Source: Cytophagales bacterium CG12_big_fil_rev_8_21_14_0_65_40_12
Lineage (GTDB): Bacteria > Bacteroidota > Bacteroidia > Cytophagales > Cyclobacteriaceae
Assembly (NCBI GenBank): GCA_002786855.1
Contig: PCUU01000033.1
Location: 62,001-126,000 of the forward strand
Reading direction: 5' to 3'
Length of the DNA: 64,000 bases
Part shown: positions 9,263-19,033 of the stretch, piece by piece
How positions within the stretch are numbered: position 1 is the first letter of the stretch
Layout: each line of letters starts with the position of its first letter
Made by a program: the position numbers and the translations under genes
Notes under the pieces: generated by a model
What the model was told of the DNA's origin: nothing
Seen by the model: the letters and a program-made list of their open reading frames with translations, nothing else
The model's database searches: none

Positions 9263-9937
9263 ATGAGGTATTACTTTATTTTACTCATTTTAGTGATTGG
9301 CCAAACCTTGAAAGCGCAATCAGAATTGACTTTTGGCTTTTTACCCGAAATCGCTGTTTCCCATCGCTGGGCTGAAAAATGGCGTGTGAGCGGGCAATTG
9401 GAATCCATGCAACAGTCTTTTGTGAACCGAAATCAAGAAAGACTTGAAGGCTATAAATACATTAGAACAGACGCCACGAGTCTTCTGACTTATCAGCTCA
9501 GCCCAAATTGGGGTATTGGGTTAGGCGGATTGGCGAGGTTTGAAAACGGAGACTTTGTATTTAGGTCCATTCAACAAGTGACTTTCAATAAACGGAGTTC
9601 CTCCCTTCGCTTTGGACATCGACTAAGGACCGATCAGACCTTCGAACCCCAAAGTGACATTAGGCTCAGACTTCGTTATCGATTTTCTTTAGAAATCCCT
9701 TTACAAGGTCAAACCTTGAACGATGGTGAGTTTTACACACTTTGGTCAGCTGAACAAATTGGGATCTATCAAACACGCGAATTGGATTGGGAACAAAGGC
9801 TTTCTGGCGTTTTAGGCTATTACATCAACAGCAACCACAAAGTCGAATTTGGCCTTGACTACAGACTGGATAAATTTTTGGATAATCCGGGTCGACATAG
9901 GGCTTGGACCATGCTGAATTACTATTTGAATCTTTAA
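9263..9937 (+). CDS. DUF2490 outer-membrane beta-barrel protein
   Basis: About 224 aa with a signal peptide (YYFILLILVIGQTLKAQ). The sequence is a run of amphipathic strands with the family features WRVSGQLESMQQSF, LRLRYRFSLEIPLQG and a C-terminal strand ending in an aromatic-rich YYLNL, as expected for a small outer-membrane barrel. ATG 9263 is chosen over the upstream TTG because it gives the stop-start overlap TGATG with the preceding gene. Function of DUF2490 proteins is unknown; coupling to the PepSY-like protein suggests an envelope pair. Confidence 0.8.
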   Translation: MRYYFILLILVIGQTLKAQSELTFGFLPEIAVSHRWAEKWRVSGQLESMQQSFVNRNQERLEGYKYIRTDATSLLTYQLSPNWGIGLGGLARFENGDFVFRSIQQVTFNKRSSSLRFGHRLRTDQTFEPQSDIRLRLRYRFSLEIPLQGQTLNDGEFYTLWSAEQIGIYQTRELDWEQRLSGVLGYYINSNHKVEFGLDYRLDKFLDNPGRHRAWTMLNYYLNL

Positions 9938-10022
9938 ATCCACTGTTCTACAAATTTATGCTGTGCTTTACCTTTGATGGCGATATTCAGTAGTTTTGTG
10001 CCAACAATTCATAAGGATCAGC

Positions 10023-11567
10023 ATGGAAGACAAAGCCGACAAGCAGCTTAGCAATGAAGAAATAGCACAGTGCATTGCAACATTAGAACAGCTATTGGCT
10101 GATACCAACCAACTTTTCGAACTTCCAGAAGCAAAAAGAATTCAATTGATCAAGGCTGCGGGTGCGCTTTCTCGGCCCAACAAAGAGGAGTTCGCTAAAT
10201 GGGTAAAAGATGCCAAAAAAGCGGCCAAGCGTAAAATGATTGAGCGCGACAAACATGCGCGTGCGGTCACTGGCATCCGCTCTGCAAGAGAATCGCTTGT
10301 TTTTGAAGCACCAAAACTCATTGCACCTACTGAAATTCCCAAAGAACTTCCAGAACTCGAATCACCTCGCAATTGCTACATCTGCAAAACGGTTTTTACT
10401 AAAGTGCACCATTTCTATGATACCATGTGTCAGGAATGTGGGGACTTTAATTATGCCAAACGTTTTCAAACCGCTGATTTAACTGGGCAAGTGGCCTTAA
10501 TTACAGGTTCAAGACTTAAGATTGGATATCATGCCACACTGATGATGCTTCGCGCTGGCGCTACGGTAATCGCTACCACCAGATTTCCCGTAGATTCTGC
10601 CATGCGTTTTGCCAAGGAAGCTGATTTCAATGAATGGGGCAATCGCTTAAAAATTCACGGCCTCGACTTAAGACATATTCCAAGTGTTGAGATTTTCTGT
10701 AATTACATAGAGCAAAAGTATGATCGACTTGACATTTTGATTAATAACGCTGCGCAAACGGTTAGGCGACCTTCAGGTTTTTACCATCACTTAATGGCGA
10801 ATGAAGAAAAGCCTTTTCAATCCTTAACTCCATATGTTCAAGATTTACTGGCGGATCATCAGTATTGTTTGGATGAACTCTCCTACCTCACCACTGGAAT
10901 TACAGATAAGAAGAATAACACCCTTTCTGTAACTTGGCATGCTCCAGAACCAGGAATTGGCATTCGCGCCTCGGCCAAATTATCTCAGATTCCTTACAGT
11001 TTTGATAATTCGCTACCTTCCAAAGAAGTATTTCCAGAAGGCCAACTCGATGCCGATTTGCAGCAAGTGGACTTAAGAAAGACCAATAGCTGGCGACTAA
11101 AACTCGGAGAAATAGAGACTCCAGAAATGGTTGAAGTGCAATTGGTGAATGCCGTAGCACCATTCGTGCTCTGCAACCGCCTTTCTAAATTGATGAGAAA
11201 AGAAAACACCGGCATGAAGCACATCATCAATGTTTCGGCCATGGAAGGCAAATTCCACAGGTTCCATAAGGAAGACCGTCACCCTCATACCAATATGGCA
11301 AAAGCCGCTTTGAACATGATGACGCACACTGCAGCCTCAGACTTTGCGAAAGATGGTATTTACATGAATGCGGTAGATACTGGCTGGGTTACGGATGAAG
11401 ACCCTGCCGAGCTATCTAAGAAGAAGCAAGAAGTCCACGATTTTCAACCACCATTGGATATCGTTGACGGAGCGGCTCGCGTAATGGATCCACTATTCGA
11501 TGGCATCAACACGGGCAAGCACTGGTGTGGTAAGTTCTTGAAAGATTACAGACCGATAGATTGGTGA
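10023..11567 (+). CDS. SDR-family oxidoreductase with N-terminal zinc-ribbon extension
   Basis: 514 aa from the ATG preceded by AAGGA (about 8 nt upstream). Residues 1-115 are charged and helical; residues 118-139 hold C-x2-C and C-x2-C (NCYIC, MCQEC), a likely zinc ribbon. The Rossmann SDR domain follows: [11 protein letters not shown] (about 161-171) for NAD(P), NNAA (241-244), and INVSAMEG with Ser405. A long insert lies between the nucleotide-binding half and the active site. The usual Y-x3-K is T-N-M-A-K here (Thr423, Lys427), so the general acid is not the standard tyrosine. Substrate unknown; too large for a plain SDR (about 250 aa). Confidence 0.8.
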   Translation: MEDKADKQLSNEEIAQCIATLEQLLADTNQLFELPEAKRIQLIKAAGALSRPNKEEFAKWVKDAKKAAKRKMIERDKHARAVTGIRSARESLVFEAPKLIAPTEIPKELPELESPRNCYICKTVFTKVHHFYDTMCQECGDFNYAKRFQTADLTGQVALITGSRLKIGYHATLMMLRAGATVIATTRFPVDSAMRFAKEADFNEWGNRLKIHGLDLRHIPSVEIFCNYIEQKYDRLDILINNAAQTVRRPSGFYHHLMANEEKPFQSLTPYVQDLLADHQYCLDELSYLTTGITDKKNNTLSVTWHAPEPGIGIRASAKLSQIPYSFDNSLPSKEVFPEGQLDADLQQVDLRKTNSWRLKLGEIETPEMVEVQLVNAVAPFVLCNRLSKLMRKENTGMKHIINVSAMEGKFHRFHKEDRHPHTNMAKAALNMMTHTAASDFAKDGIYMNAVDTGWVTDEDPAELSKKKQEVHDFQPPLDIVDGAARVMDPLFDGINTGKHWCGKFLKDYRPIDW

Positions 11568-11661
11568 TGCTTGGGAGATCGGAATGATTCGCCATTGAAA
11601 TAATCTATTGCCAGAAGCTGATAATCTTTTTGTACTTTCCCTTTCAACCTTAATTGAAAAA

Positions 11662-14600
11662 ATGAAAACCAACCTATCACTTTTTGGCTTCATGCTTGTT
11701 TTTGGCATGGTGGCCTTTTCAGGTAATATTTTAGCCCAATCGGCCAAAAATGTCCCTCCTGTCGACCCTTCTTTTTATCAAAGCTATGAATGGCGAAATA
11801 TTGGCCCACAAAGAGGTGGGCGTTCATTAGGAAGTGCTGGAAGTCCGGGCAGGCCCAATGAATACTATTTTGGTGCAACTGGCGGTGGACTTTGGAAAAC
11901 CGTTGATGGCGGAAACGAATGGTTTCCCGTCACAGATGGCCAAATCTCATCCTCCAGTATTGGTGCTGTAGCGGTAGCCGAAACCAATCCAGACATTGTA
12001 TACATTGGTGGTGGCGAAACGCAATTGCGTGGTAGCATCACCCAAGGCGATGGCGTTTATAAAACCACAGATGGTGGTAAAACTTGGAGGCATTTAGGTT
12101 TGAAAGAAACACAAGCCATCGCGAGGATCAGAATCCACCCTACCAATCCAAATATTGTTTATGTGGCGGCACTGGGCCATCCTTATGGTGACAATGAAGA
12201 GCGTGGCGTTTTTCGTTCTAAAGACGGAGGGAATACGTGGAAGAAAGTACTTTATGTAAGTGATAAGGCTGGTGCTGCCGACCTTATCATCGACCGAACA
12301 AATCCCAACATTCTTTACGCTTCTACATGGCAAGTCTACCGTAAAGCATGGAAAATGTGGGGAGGTGGTCCAGATTCCAAGCTTTTTAAGTCTTTGGATG
12401 GTGGCGAAACTTGGATTGAGTTAACCAAAAACCCTGGCATGCCTGAAGGCCCAATCGGTAAAATCGGTGTTACGGTTTCTCCAGTAGACAACAATCGGGT
12501 TTGGGCGATTGTCGAAGCGAATGAAGGTGGTGTTTTCCGTTCCGATGATGGTGGTTGGACCTGGGAAAAAGTAAACAGCGAGCGCAAATTACGTCAACGC
12601 GCTTTTTATTATTCTAGGATTTATGCCGATCCCTTGGACAAAAACACGGTTTATGGTTTGAATGTTAACTTCTATAAATCGACCGATGGCGGAAAAACCT
12701 TCGATATAGAAATCAACCCACCTCATGGAGATAATCACGATTTGTGGATTGATCCGAATGACCCTATGCGAATGATCAGTTCGAATGATGGCGGTGGCAC
12801 AGTAAGTATCAATGGTGGTAAAACTTGGACGGAACAAGACTACACTACCACTCAATTATACCATGTAATGACTACTAGCGATGTACCCTATCATGTCGCT
12901 GGTGCTCAACAAGATAACAGTACCATTGCCATGCCTTCTGAAGGGTGGAATCATATGCTGGGCAGAGGACCAAGCCATGGTTGGCATTATGCTGTGGGTG
13001 GTGGCGAAAGTGGCTGGATTACCCAAAGTCCGACTGACCCAGATGTGTTTTATGCGGGAAGTCAAGGGGCACTATTGACACGATATAACCGAAAAACAGG
13101 CCAGTATAGAGACATTCAAGTTTATCCGCGTTTCTTCTCTGGCGAACCTGCCAGTGCTCTACCTGAAAGATGGCAATGGACTTTCCCTATCATGTTTTCT
13201 CCGAAAGACCCAAAGGTCATGTACACCACTTCTCAGCACGTATGGAAAACCACCAATGACGGACAAACATGGGAAAAAATCAGTCCCGATTTGACCTATG
13301 CAGACCCTGAGACATTAGGAATCACGGGTGGTGTAATTACCAATGATATGAATGGGCCAGAGATTTACGCTACTGTTTTCGCTTTAGCCCCTTCCAATTA
13401 TGATGTCAATACGATATGGGCGGGTTCTGATGATGGTAAAATTCACATCACGACTAATGGAGGTAAAAAATGGACTGATATTACGCCAAAAGAACTCCCT
13501 AAATTCTCAAGGGTAAGTATCATTGAAGAAAGCAAATTCAATCCAGGCACTTTGTATGTTGCTGCCAATCGCTATCAGGTCGATGATCGTGAGCCTTACG
13601 TTTTCAAAACCACTGATTATGGCAAAACATGGACTAAAATTATCAATGGAATTGCGCCAGGCCATTTCGCACGCGCCATTCGTGAAGATTTAGAAAAGCC
13701 AGGATTGCTTTATCTGGCGACCGAACATGGTGTTTATATTTCGTTCAATGATGGTGCTGATTGGCAATCGCTTCAGTTGAATTTACCAGACACCCCTATC
13801 CGTGACTTGGTTTTAAAGAATGACGATGTGGTGCTTGGCTCTCATGGCCGTGGTTTTTGGATTTTGGATGATATCAGGCCTTTGAGAGAAGCGGCAACTA
13901 TCAAAGCAAATAATCAAGTGACTTTGTTCAAGCCAGCCAATCCTATTCGTGGCGTGTACAATGCCAATATTCAGTACTACCTGCCTTCCGAAACCGATAG
14001 TGTTGTCTTAGAAATTATGGACATGCAAGGCAATTTGATCAATACCTACACGGGTAAAAAATTGAGCAGTGGAAGAAGGTCTGGCCCTCCGACAAACAAA
14101 GGAATTAACAATTTCACATGGGACTTGCGCTATCCAGGAGCCACCGTTTTTGATGGTATGATCATTTGGAGTGCGAGACCTCAACGTGGCCCTATGGCGC
14201 CTTTGGGTGAATATCAAGTAAAGTTAACTGCCGCAGGTAAAACGCAAACCAGCTCTTTTAAGCTTGAAATGGATCCCAACTTAGAAGGCATTACGGCAGA
14301 TGACATTCAAAAACAATTCGATTTAGCCATTCAAATTAGGGACAAAGTTTCTGCTGCGAACGAAGCGGTTATTCAAATCAGGAAGATCCGTGGACAGGCC
14401 AAAAAACTATTGTCTTCGGGTGATGCCAATCTTGACAATGCCATTAATGCCATGCTCGAAAAAATGACAGTGATTGAAGAGGATTTATACCAAGTAAAGA
14501 ACCAAAGTGGACAAGATCCATTGAACTTCCCCATTAAGTTGAATAACCGATTGGCTTCTTTAGGCCGAAGCGTAGAAAGCGGACAGGCACGTCCTACGGA

Positions 14601-14736
14601 TGCAGCTTATGTCGTTTTCAACGAGCTTTCTGCCGAATTGAAAATGCATTTAGACCGACTTGAACAGGTGCTCAATACTGATTTAAAAACTCAGCCTTTA
14701 TCGGGCAAAATTGAGTTGGAGAAAAAGAAAAACTAA
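11662..14736 (+). CDS. Secreted sortilin-like (VPS10/BNR) propeller protein
   Basis: 1024 aa from ATG 11662, which places a good signal peptide at the N-terminus (SLFGFMLVFGMVAFSGNILAQ). The body opens with YEWRNIGPQRGGRS, then about eleven Asp-box repeats (TVDGGNEW, TTDGGKTW, SKDGGNTW, SLDGGETW, SDDGGWTW, STDGGKTF, SINGGKTW, TTNGGKKW, TTDYGKTW, SFNDGADW and one degenerate), giving one or two propellers through about residue 740. A beta domain and a helical C-terminal tail follow. This is the common Bacteroidota 'VPS10 domain / glycosyl hydrolase' family; no hydrolase activity can be inferred from motifs. No T9SS tail is seen, so it is probably periplasmic. Confidence 0.88.
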   Translation: MKTNLSLFGFMLVFGMVAFSGNILAQSAKNVPPVDPSFYQSYEWRNIGPQRGGRSLGSAGSPGRPNEYYFGATGGGLWKTVDGGNEWFPVTDGQISSSSIGAVAVAETNPDIVYIGGGETQLRGSITQGDGVYKTTDGGKTWRHLGLKETQAIARIRIHPTNPNIVYVAALGHPYGDNEERGVFRSKDGGNTWKKVLYVSDKAGAADLIIDRTNPNILYASTWQVYRKAWKMWGGGPDSKLFKSLDGGETWIELTKNPGMPEGPIGKIGVTVSPVDNNRVWAIVEANEGGVFRSDDGGWTWEKVNSERKLRQRAFYYSRIYADPLDKNTVYGLNVNFYKSTDGGKTFDIEINPPHGDNHDLWIDPNDPMRMISSNDGGGTVSINGGKTWTEQDYTTTQLYHVMTTSDVPYHVAGAQQDNSTIAMPSEGWNHMLGRGPSHGWHYAVGGGESGWITQSPTDPDVFYAGSQGALLTRYNRKTGQYRDIQVYPRFFSGEPASALPERWQWTFPIMFSPKDPKVMYTTSQHVWKTTNDGQTWEKISPDLTYADPETLGITGGVITNDMNGPEIYATVFALAPSNYDVNTIWAGSDDGKIHITTNGGKKWTDITPKELPKFSRVSIIEESKFNPGTLYVAANRYQVDDREPYVFKTTDYGKTWTKIINGIAPGHFARAIREDLEKPGLLYLATEHGVYISFNDGADWQSLQLNLPDTPIRDLVLKNDDVVLGSHGRGFWILDDIRPLREAATIKANNQVTLFKPANPIRGVYNANIQYYLPSETDSVVLEIMDMQGNLINTYTGKKLSSGRRSGPPTNKGINNFTWDLRYPGATVFDGMIIWSARPQRGPMAPLGEYQVKLTAAGKTQTSSFKLEMDPNLEGITADDIQKQFDLAIQIRDKVSAANEAVIQIRKIRGQAKKLLSSGDANLDNAINAMLEKMTVIEEDLYQVKNQSGQDPLNFPIKLNNRLASLGRSVESGQARPTDAAYVVFNELSAELKMHLDRLEQVLNTDLKTQPLSGKIELEKKKN

Positions 14737-14746
14737 TGGATTAAAG

Positions 14747-14773
14747 CCTCCAAGGTTTTTGAAACCTTGGAGG
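14747..14773 (+). terminator. Palindrome after the propeller gene, probable terminator
   Basis: Perfect 12-bp inverted repeat CCTCCAAGGTTT with a 3-nt loop TTG, starting 10 bp after the stop and followed by a T-rich stretch. The 17-nt core AAGGTTTTTGAAACCTT is identical to the palindrome after topA (51700-51730), so it may be a repeat-family member as well as a terminator. Confidence 0.7.
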
Positions 14774-14784
14774 TCTTACTTTCT

Positions 14785-14991
14785 TTATTTTTTAACTGGG
14801 CAAGTGGAAATCCCGAAGATGGTGTATAAGGGACAAAAGCTAACCACGCTGGTCAGGGTAAATACACCTGCCAAAACAAGCAAAACGATTCCCAATGTTC
14901 CGCTCACAACATTGGTAAAAAAAAGAATCACCAAAATGACCGAAATGGTTAATCTGATAATTCTGTCGGCTGTGTTCATGTTCTTTTTCAT
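14785..14991 (-). CDS. DUF2892 small inner-membrane protein
   Basis: 68 aa: MNTADRIIRLTISVILVILFF then a second hydrophobic span and a cysteine-containing end (VSFCPLYTIFGISTCPVKK). This is the YgaP-C-terminus/DUF2892 family pattern: MN-x-x-DRxIR start and FCPLYxxxGxxTC end. The family is often fused to or beside rhodaneses. Here it lies downstream of a 33-codon membrane peptide and a Crp/Fnr regulator on the same strand, suggesting control by that regulator in a sulfur or nitrosative stress context (inference). Confidence 0.88.
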   Translation of the reverse strand: MKKNMNTADRIIRLTISVILVILFFTNVVSGTLGIVLLVLAGVFTLTSVVSFCPLYTIFGISTCPVKK

Positions 14992-15002
14992 TATCGTAGA
15001 GT

Positions 15003-15104
15003 TTAAGGGTTAAAATACTGAACTAATAAAACAATAGAGGTAATAAGGGCCAAGCAAGTGATACACATCAGCATGAACTTGTATACCCTTTTCATCTTTT
15101 TCAT
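15003..15104 (-). CDS. 33-residue single-pass membrane peptide
   Basis: Short ORF read directly from the sequence: ATG at 15104, stop at 15003-15005. The peptide is basic at the N-terminus (MKKMKRVYK) and then has one uninterrupted hydrophobic span with two cysteines (MCITCLALIT), ending LLVQYFNP. It sits 11 bp upstream of DUF2892 and 48 bp downstream of the Crp/Fnr stop, in the same direction. Positive-inside charge and position in a small-membrane-protein operon support a real gene, but no homologue is recognised. Confidence 0.45.
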   Translation of the reverse strand: MKKMKRVYKFMLMCITCLALITSIVLLVQYFNP

Positions 15105-15152
15105 TTATAAACCAAATTTACTACCCTCTACACCAGCATGCAGTGACTAAAG

Positions 15153-15788
15153 TCACTTAGCCATAAATAATTCGATACTGTCGGGATATTGCTTGAGCAA
15201 GTGCTCATTCTCCAGTTTTTTGACCAATCGGCTGACCACTTCTCTGGCTGTGCCCAAGTCATTTGCAATTTCCTTGTGCGAAATCTTCAGCGGATTTTTT
15301 CCTGTAAACCTCACTTTATCAATTAAGTAATCCAGGATTCTTCTGTCCAGTTTATGATAAATCAAATGATTGATCGTGTCAATCAGTTCTGCATAACGAA
15401 GGTCGTATTGCTGGTAAAACAGCGTATTGATGATTGGGAATTCAGTAATCCATTTTGACACCTTATCGGACGGTATGAACAAAAGAGTGGATTCCTGTTC
15501 GGTAAGCGCAAAAATTTTGCTTTTGTCATTGTTGATGGCCGATGAAAACGACATGATGCAGCTTTGTTCGGGCTTGATGTAATATAAAAGCAGCTCCTTT
15601 TCTTCTATTCTGGTAAAAACCTTGACAAGGCCATTCAACACAATCGGAATGACTTTAATATATTGACCTTCTCGAATGAGCTGCTCTCCGCTGCCAAAGG
15701 TTTTTATTTCGGAAGACTCAATGATCTTATTCACAAGGGTTTCGCCCAAGTAGTAGAATTTTTTCTCTATGCCGTGATCATCTGCCAT
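15153..15788 (-). CDS. Crp/Fnr family transcriptional regulator
   Basis: 211 aa. N-terminal cyclic-nucleotide-like beta roll (GEQLIREGQYIKVIPIVLNGLVKVF), then the dimerisation helix (FYQQYDLRYAELIDTINHL) and a C-terminal winged helix with the recognition helix in ISHKEIANDLGTAREVVSRLVKKLE. No Fnr-type N-terminal cysteine cluster is present, and the beta-roll lacks a clear cAMP phosphate-binding cassette, so the effector is unknown. It precedes the small membrane genes 15104-14785, which are the likeliest targets. Confidence 0.92.
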   Translation of the reverse strand: MADDHGIEKKFYYLGETLVNKIIESSEIKTFGSGEQLIREGQYIKVIPIVLNGLVKVFTRIEEKELLLYYIKPEQSCIMSFSSAINNDKSKIFALTEQESTLLFIPSDKVSKWITEFPIINTLFYQQYDLRYAELIDTINHLIYHKLDRRILDYLIDKVRFTGKNPLKISHKEIANDLGTAREVVSRLVKKLENEHLLKQYPDSIELFMAK

Positions 15789-15836
15789 TGTGCATTGAAT
15801 TTGGTAAATTTTAGCATTTAAGCCTACCGCTCCTTG

Positions 15837-16586
15837 CTAATCTGCCATTGAAATCCTTGACTGCTTATACTTGCGCCTACTTTTGATTAATCGATACCTA
15901 AAGTCGTCATAAAACAAACTGATGATTAAAATCAATGCACCGAAAAGCAACGTATTCAATTTCATATCTAGTTTTGAATAGAAGAAACCGCCCGCCAATC
16001 CGCCTGCAAAAAAGAACAATATAATATAACTGCGCAGCTTGATATTGGCCTTGAGCTTTACCCTATTGGGATATAATTTAGGGAAAAAGAGTTGAGAAAT
16101 TTCGATGCCCAAGTCAGTAAAAAGCCCTGTAAGGTGCGTTGTTCTTACCACCGCATTAGAAATTTTAGTGACATAGGAATTCTGAAGTCCCATGGCAAAA
16201 AGCAGTAAACAGGCAATTATATCATAGGAGCTCATTGCTAACATGTTGCTCGAAACTGCGACAAGGACCAAGATAAAGCTCTCCAGAAGTGTAGGCAAAA
16301 CGTAAACATTCAGCCTTTTATTTGCCCTGTATTTTTCAATCAGGAAACTGGAGGAAAAGGAACCTAAGAGGAAGGAAAAGATGTATAAAAAATAAATCGT
16401 CCCTTTCCATACTTCAAAATTGGCGACATCATTGATGAACAGGGCGAAATGGCCAGTGACATTGGTAGTCAATTGCTGAAAAGATAAAAACCCAGTTACA
16501 TTGACCATTCCAGCAACAAAGGATAAAATGGTAGCAATGTGGAGGTTATGCTTTAGTGTCCTGCTTTTTCCTTGGTGCCTAAACAT
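15837..16586 (-). CDS. YoaK/DUF1275 family membrane protein
   Basis: 249 aa, about six membrane segments. Family marks: FVAGMVNVTGFLSF at the N-terminus, TTNVTGHFALF, a central MGLQNSYVTKISNAVVRTTHLTGLFTDLG, and AGGLAGGFFYSKL. Members are putative transporters of unknown substrate. It lies upstream of the Crp/Fnr gene on the same strand with a 48-bp gap, so co-transcription is possible. The C-terminus is basic. Confidence 0.88.
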   Translation of the reverse strand: MFRHQGKSRTLKHNLHIATILSFVAGMVNVTGFLSFQQLTTNVTGHFALFINDVANFEVWKGTIYFLYIFSFLLGSFSSSFLIEKYRANKRLNVYVLPTLLESFILVLVAVSSNMLAMSSYDIIACLLLFAMGLQNSYVTKISNAVVRTTHLTGLFTDLGIEISQLFFPKLYPNRVKLKANIKLRSYIILFFFAGGLAGGFFYSKLDMKLNTLLFGALILIISLFYDDFRYRLIKSRRKYKQSRISMAD

Positions 16587-16756
16587 TGATCCTCCTTTCC
16601 CATCCTACAATCCATCAGTCCAAAACATTGTGAATAACATGGCTCATTTTACGCAAGAACAGTTGACAATAATTGCTTAGGTCTGAATCAAAAACTACAA
16701 CTCAATATCTTTGATTTTTCGTTTGGCTTTCCAATAGCCCCAAAGTAGCTTGGGGC

Positions 16757-17626
16757 TTAAGGCTTTTTTCCGCGTTGCGCTTCAAGCATATCCCACATTT
16801 CTTGAGGTATTTTTTCTAAATGGCTGAATTCGCCCGCGCCTTGAAGCCATTCGCCACCATCGATAGTAACTACTTCTCCATTGACATATGCCGAGTAATC
16901 AGACATTAAATAGGCAGCTAGGTTGGCCAATTCTTGGTGTTCTCCTACTCTACCCACAGGCACAAGCTTAGCAGGATCAAATTTCTTCACAAGGTCACCA
17001 GGCAAAAGTCTGCTCCAAGCTCCTTCGGTTGGAAAAGGCCCAGGGGCGATGGCATTCATACGGATTTTATACTTTGCCCATTCTACAGCCAACGAGCGCG
17101 TCATGGCCAAAACACCCGCTTTCGCGCAAGCAGAAGGCACTACATAGCCAGAGCCAGTCCAAGCATAAGTGGTAACAATATTCAATACCGTTCCGGGTTG
17201 TTTGGCTTCAATCCACTTTTTACCTAAAGCCAAAGTAAAATTGGTGGTGCCTTTCAATACAATATCAATCACAGTATCAAAGGCGCGATTTGAAAGGCGT
17301 TCGGTTGGACTGATGAAGTTGCCGGCCGCATTGTTCAGCAGAGAATGGATTTGCCCAAAACGTTCTTCAGTAGCTTTAAGGACATTTTCGACTTGCGCAT
17401 AGTCACGCACATCGCATTGCACCGCTAGTACCTTTCCGCCAGTTTCGGCTTCCATTTCTTTGGCAGTTTGCTCAAGCACGTCAAGTTTTCTACTGGTGAT
17501 CACCAAATTAGCCCCCAATTCTAGAAAATACTTTCCCATTGAGCGACCTAATCCTGTTCCACCGCCCGTTACAATAATCGTTTGTCCTTTAAGTGCTCCT
17601 TCCTTGAGCATTCCGTCTGTTCTCAT
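16757..17626 (-). CDS. 2,4-dienoyl-CoA reductase, SDR type (DECR-like)
   Basis: NADPH-dependent reduction of 2,4-dienoyl-CoA in unsaturated fatty acid degradation. 289 aa. TGGGTGLGRSMG is the cofactor loop and NNAAGNF the central motif. The active site matches the mitochondrial DECR1 arrangement, not the standard Y-x3-K: TTYAWTGSGYVVPSACAKAG gives Tyr154, Ser165 and Lys169 (Tyr-Lys spacing 15 as in DECR1). LGANLVITSRKLDVLE and DGGEWLQGAG further support it. It stands alone between the DUF1275 gene and the divergent ompA-like gene; acyl-CoA oxidation partners are not in the window. Confidence 0.88.
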   Translation of the reverse strand: MRTDGMLKEGALKGQTIIVTGGGTGLGRSMGKYFLELGANLVITSRKLDVLEQTAKEMEAETGGKVLAVQCDVRDYAQVENVLKATEERFGQIHSLLNNAAGNFISPTERLSNRAFDTVIDIVLKGTTNFTLALGKKWIEAKQPGTVLNIVTTYAWTGSGYVVPSACAKAGVLAMTRSLAVEWAKYKIRMNAIAPGPFPTEGAWSRLLPGDLVKKFDPAKLVPVGRVGEHQELANLAAYLMSDYSAYVNGEVVTIDGGEWLQGAGEFSHLEKIPQEMWDMLEAQRGKKP

Positions 17627-17758
17627 AGTCTTAATTCAATCGTTTACCAAGTTAGAAATTATTATGCATGCAGCCTTATTCATTCTCAATTTTGACAATT
17701 CCTTTCCTAAAATTCTTGAGTAGAATACCCATATTTGCACACTCGAAACTTCAGAACC

Positions 17759-18706
17759 ATGAATCTAAAAACTCCCCTGCTACTGATACTTATTTTGTCA
17801 ATGCTTTCTTCTTGTGTGGCCAAAAAGGAATTTGATGCCTTAATGACGGTAAAAAATGGGCTCGAAAATGATAAAGCGCGTTTGGAAAATGACCTTTCGG
17901 TAGCGAATGAAAAAATAAGTCGGTTAGAAGTGCAATTGGAGGCCTTGAAAAACGAGAAAAACTCGCTTCAAAATGATTTCAACGTGATTGATAAAGAGTT
18001 GAAAGAATTAAGGGCCGAACATGGCAGAATCAAAGGATTGTATGATAATCTTTTAACGAATAGCGGCCAGCTCAATAGCGATCTTGCACGCCAGCAACAG
18101 CGTCTTTTGACCATTGAGGATGACTTAGAAATTCAGAAAAAAAAGAACGAGGAATTGGCCATCGACTTGGCCAAAAGAGAAAGCCGAGTGGCTGAATTAG
18201 AAAAAATCATTGCAGATAAAGAGGCAGCGGTACAAGCCTTGAAAAATAAAGTGACCAATGCCCTGCTCAACTTTAACGAAGATGATTTGAAGGTTGAAGT
18301 AAGAAATGGCAAAGTGTATGTTTCGTTGGCTGAGCAATTGTTGTTCAAATCAGGAAGTATAGAAGTTGACCAAAAAGGGGTAAATGCTTTGAAGCAGTTG
18401 GCTGGGGCGATCAAATCAAATCCTGATATCAACATTATGGTGGAAGGCCACACCGACAATGTACAATTTACGCGCAAAGTGCAATACATGAGTGATAACT
18501 GGGATTTGAGTGTTTTAAGGGCCACTTCCATTGTTAGGATTTTGACCGAAGGTGGTGTTTCGGCTACTTCAATCACTGCTTCTGGAAAGGGAGAAAGTTC
18601 ACCACTTGTGGCCAATGACAGCCCAGAAAATAAAGCGAAGAACAGAAGGACCGAGATCATCCTCACGCCAAAATTGGATGAGCTTTTTAAATTATTGGAA
18701 GCGAAC
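17759..18706 (+). CDS. OmpA-family lipoprotein with coiled coil
   Basis: 316 aa from ATG 17759 (stop 18707-18709); the longer upstream extension is not needed. N-terminal lipoprotein signal with lipobox MLSSC, then a long heptad-rich coiled coil (about 30-170), and a C-terminal OmpA peptidoglycan-binding domain: LLFKSGSIEVDQKG, GHTDNVQ, NWDLSVLRATSIVRIL, ASGKGESSPLVANDSPENKAKNRRTEI. It probably links outer membrane to peptidoglycan. Divergent from the dienoyl-CoA reductase. Confidence 0.92.
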
Positions 18707-18739
18707 TAAACAATTTGAATCACAATTGATTTTACCATC

Positions 18740-18997
18740 ATGGCAGTTGAAAATGAATTTTCCCGATACACTTTAGAGGAGCTTGCAAAAAAGAAAAAGC
18801 ACTTTAAACGACTTCAAGTAATGATGTTGATCCTTACAGCGGTTTCAGTGGTGATCATAACCATTGCAGCAGTGGCTAAAAACAATATGCAAGTCTTTCA
18901 ATTGATCCCCTTTTTGGTCATTGCAGGAGTAGCTTTTCCTCTTCTAGTTTTCACCCCTATTAGAAAGAAGATTCAAATTGAGATAGATAATAGGTAG
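18740..18997 (+). CDS. Small two-helix membrane protein
   Basis: 85 aa. A charged N-terminus (YTLEELAKKKKHFKRLQ) is followed by two hydrophobic segments and a basic C-terminus (FTPIRKKIQIEIDNR). Thirty bp after the OmpA gene on the same strand. I do not recognise a family with confidence; redox-type residues are absent. Likely real because of its clean hairpin topology and start. Confidence 0.65.
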   Translation: MAVENEFSRYTLEELAKKKKHFKRLQVMMLILTAVSVVIITIAAVAKNNMQVFQLIPFLVIAGVAFPLLVFTPIRKKIQIEIDNR

Positions 18998-19033
18998 TCG
19001 GAAGTCCGAAGTTAGAACTCTAAACTCTAAACG

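Noticed and set aside
11662..14736. Calling the large propeller a sialidase
   Set aside because: Asp boxes alone do not imply sialidase; the catalytic arginine triad and FRIP motif were not seen.
16706..16713. TATCTTTG matching the -7 promoter element on the plus strand
   Set aside because: No plus-strand gene follows within reach; likely a chance match in AT-rich DNA.
18133..18666. 177-aa open frame antisense to the OmpA lipoprotein gene
   Set aside because: It lies entirely inside the confirmed OmpA gene on the opposite strand, has no recognisable domain, and mirrors codon bias of that gene.
18998..19033. Short tandem-like sequence (AACTCTAAACTCTAAAC) after the small membrane protein gene
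   Set aside because: Too short and imperfect to be called a repeat element.
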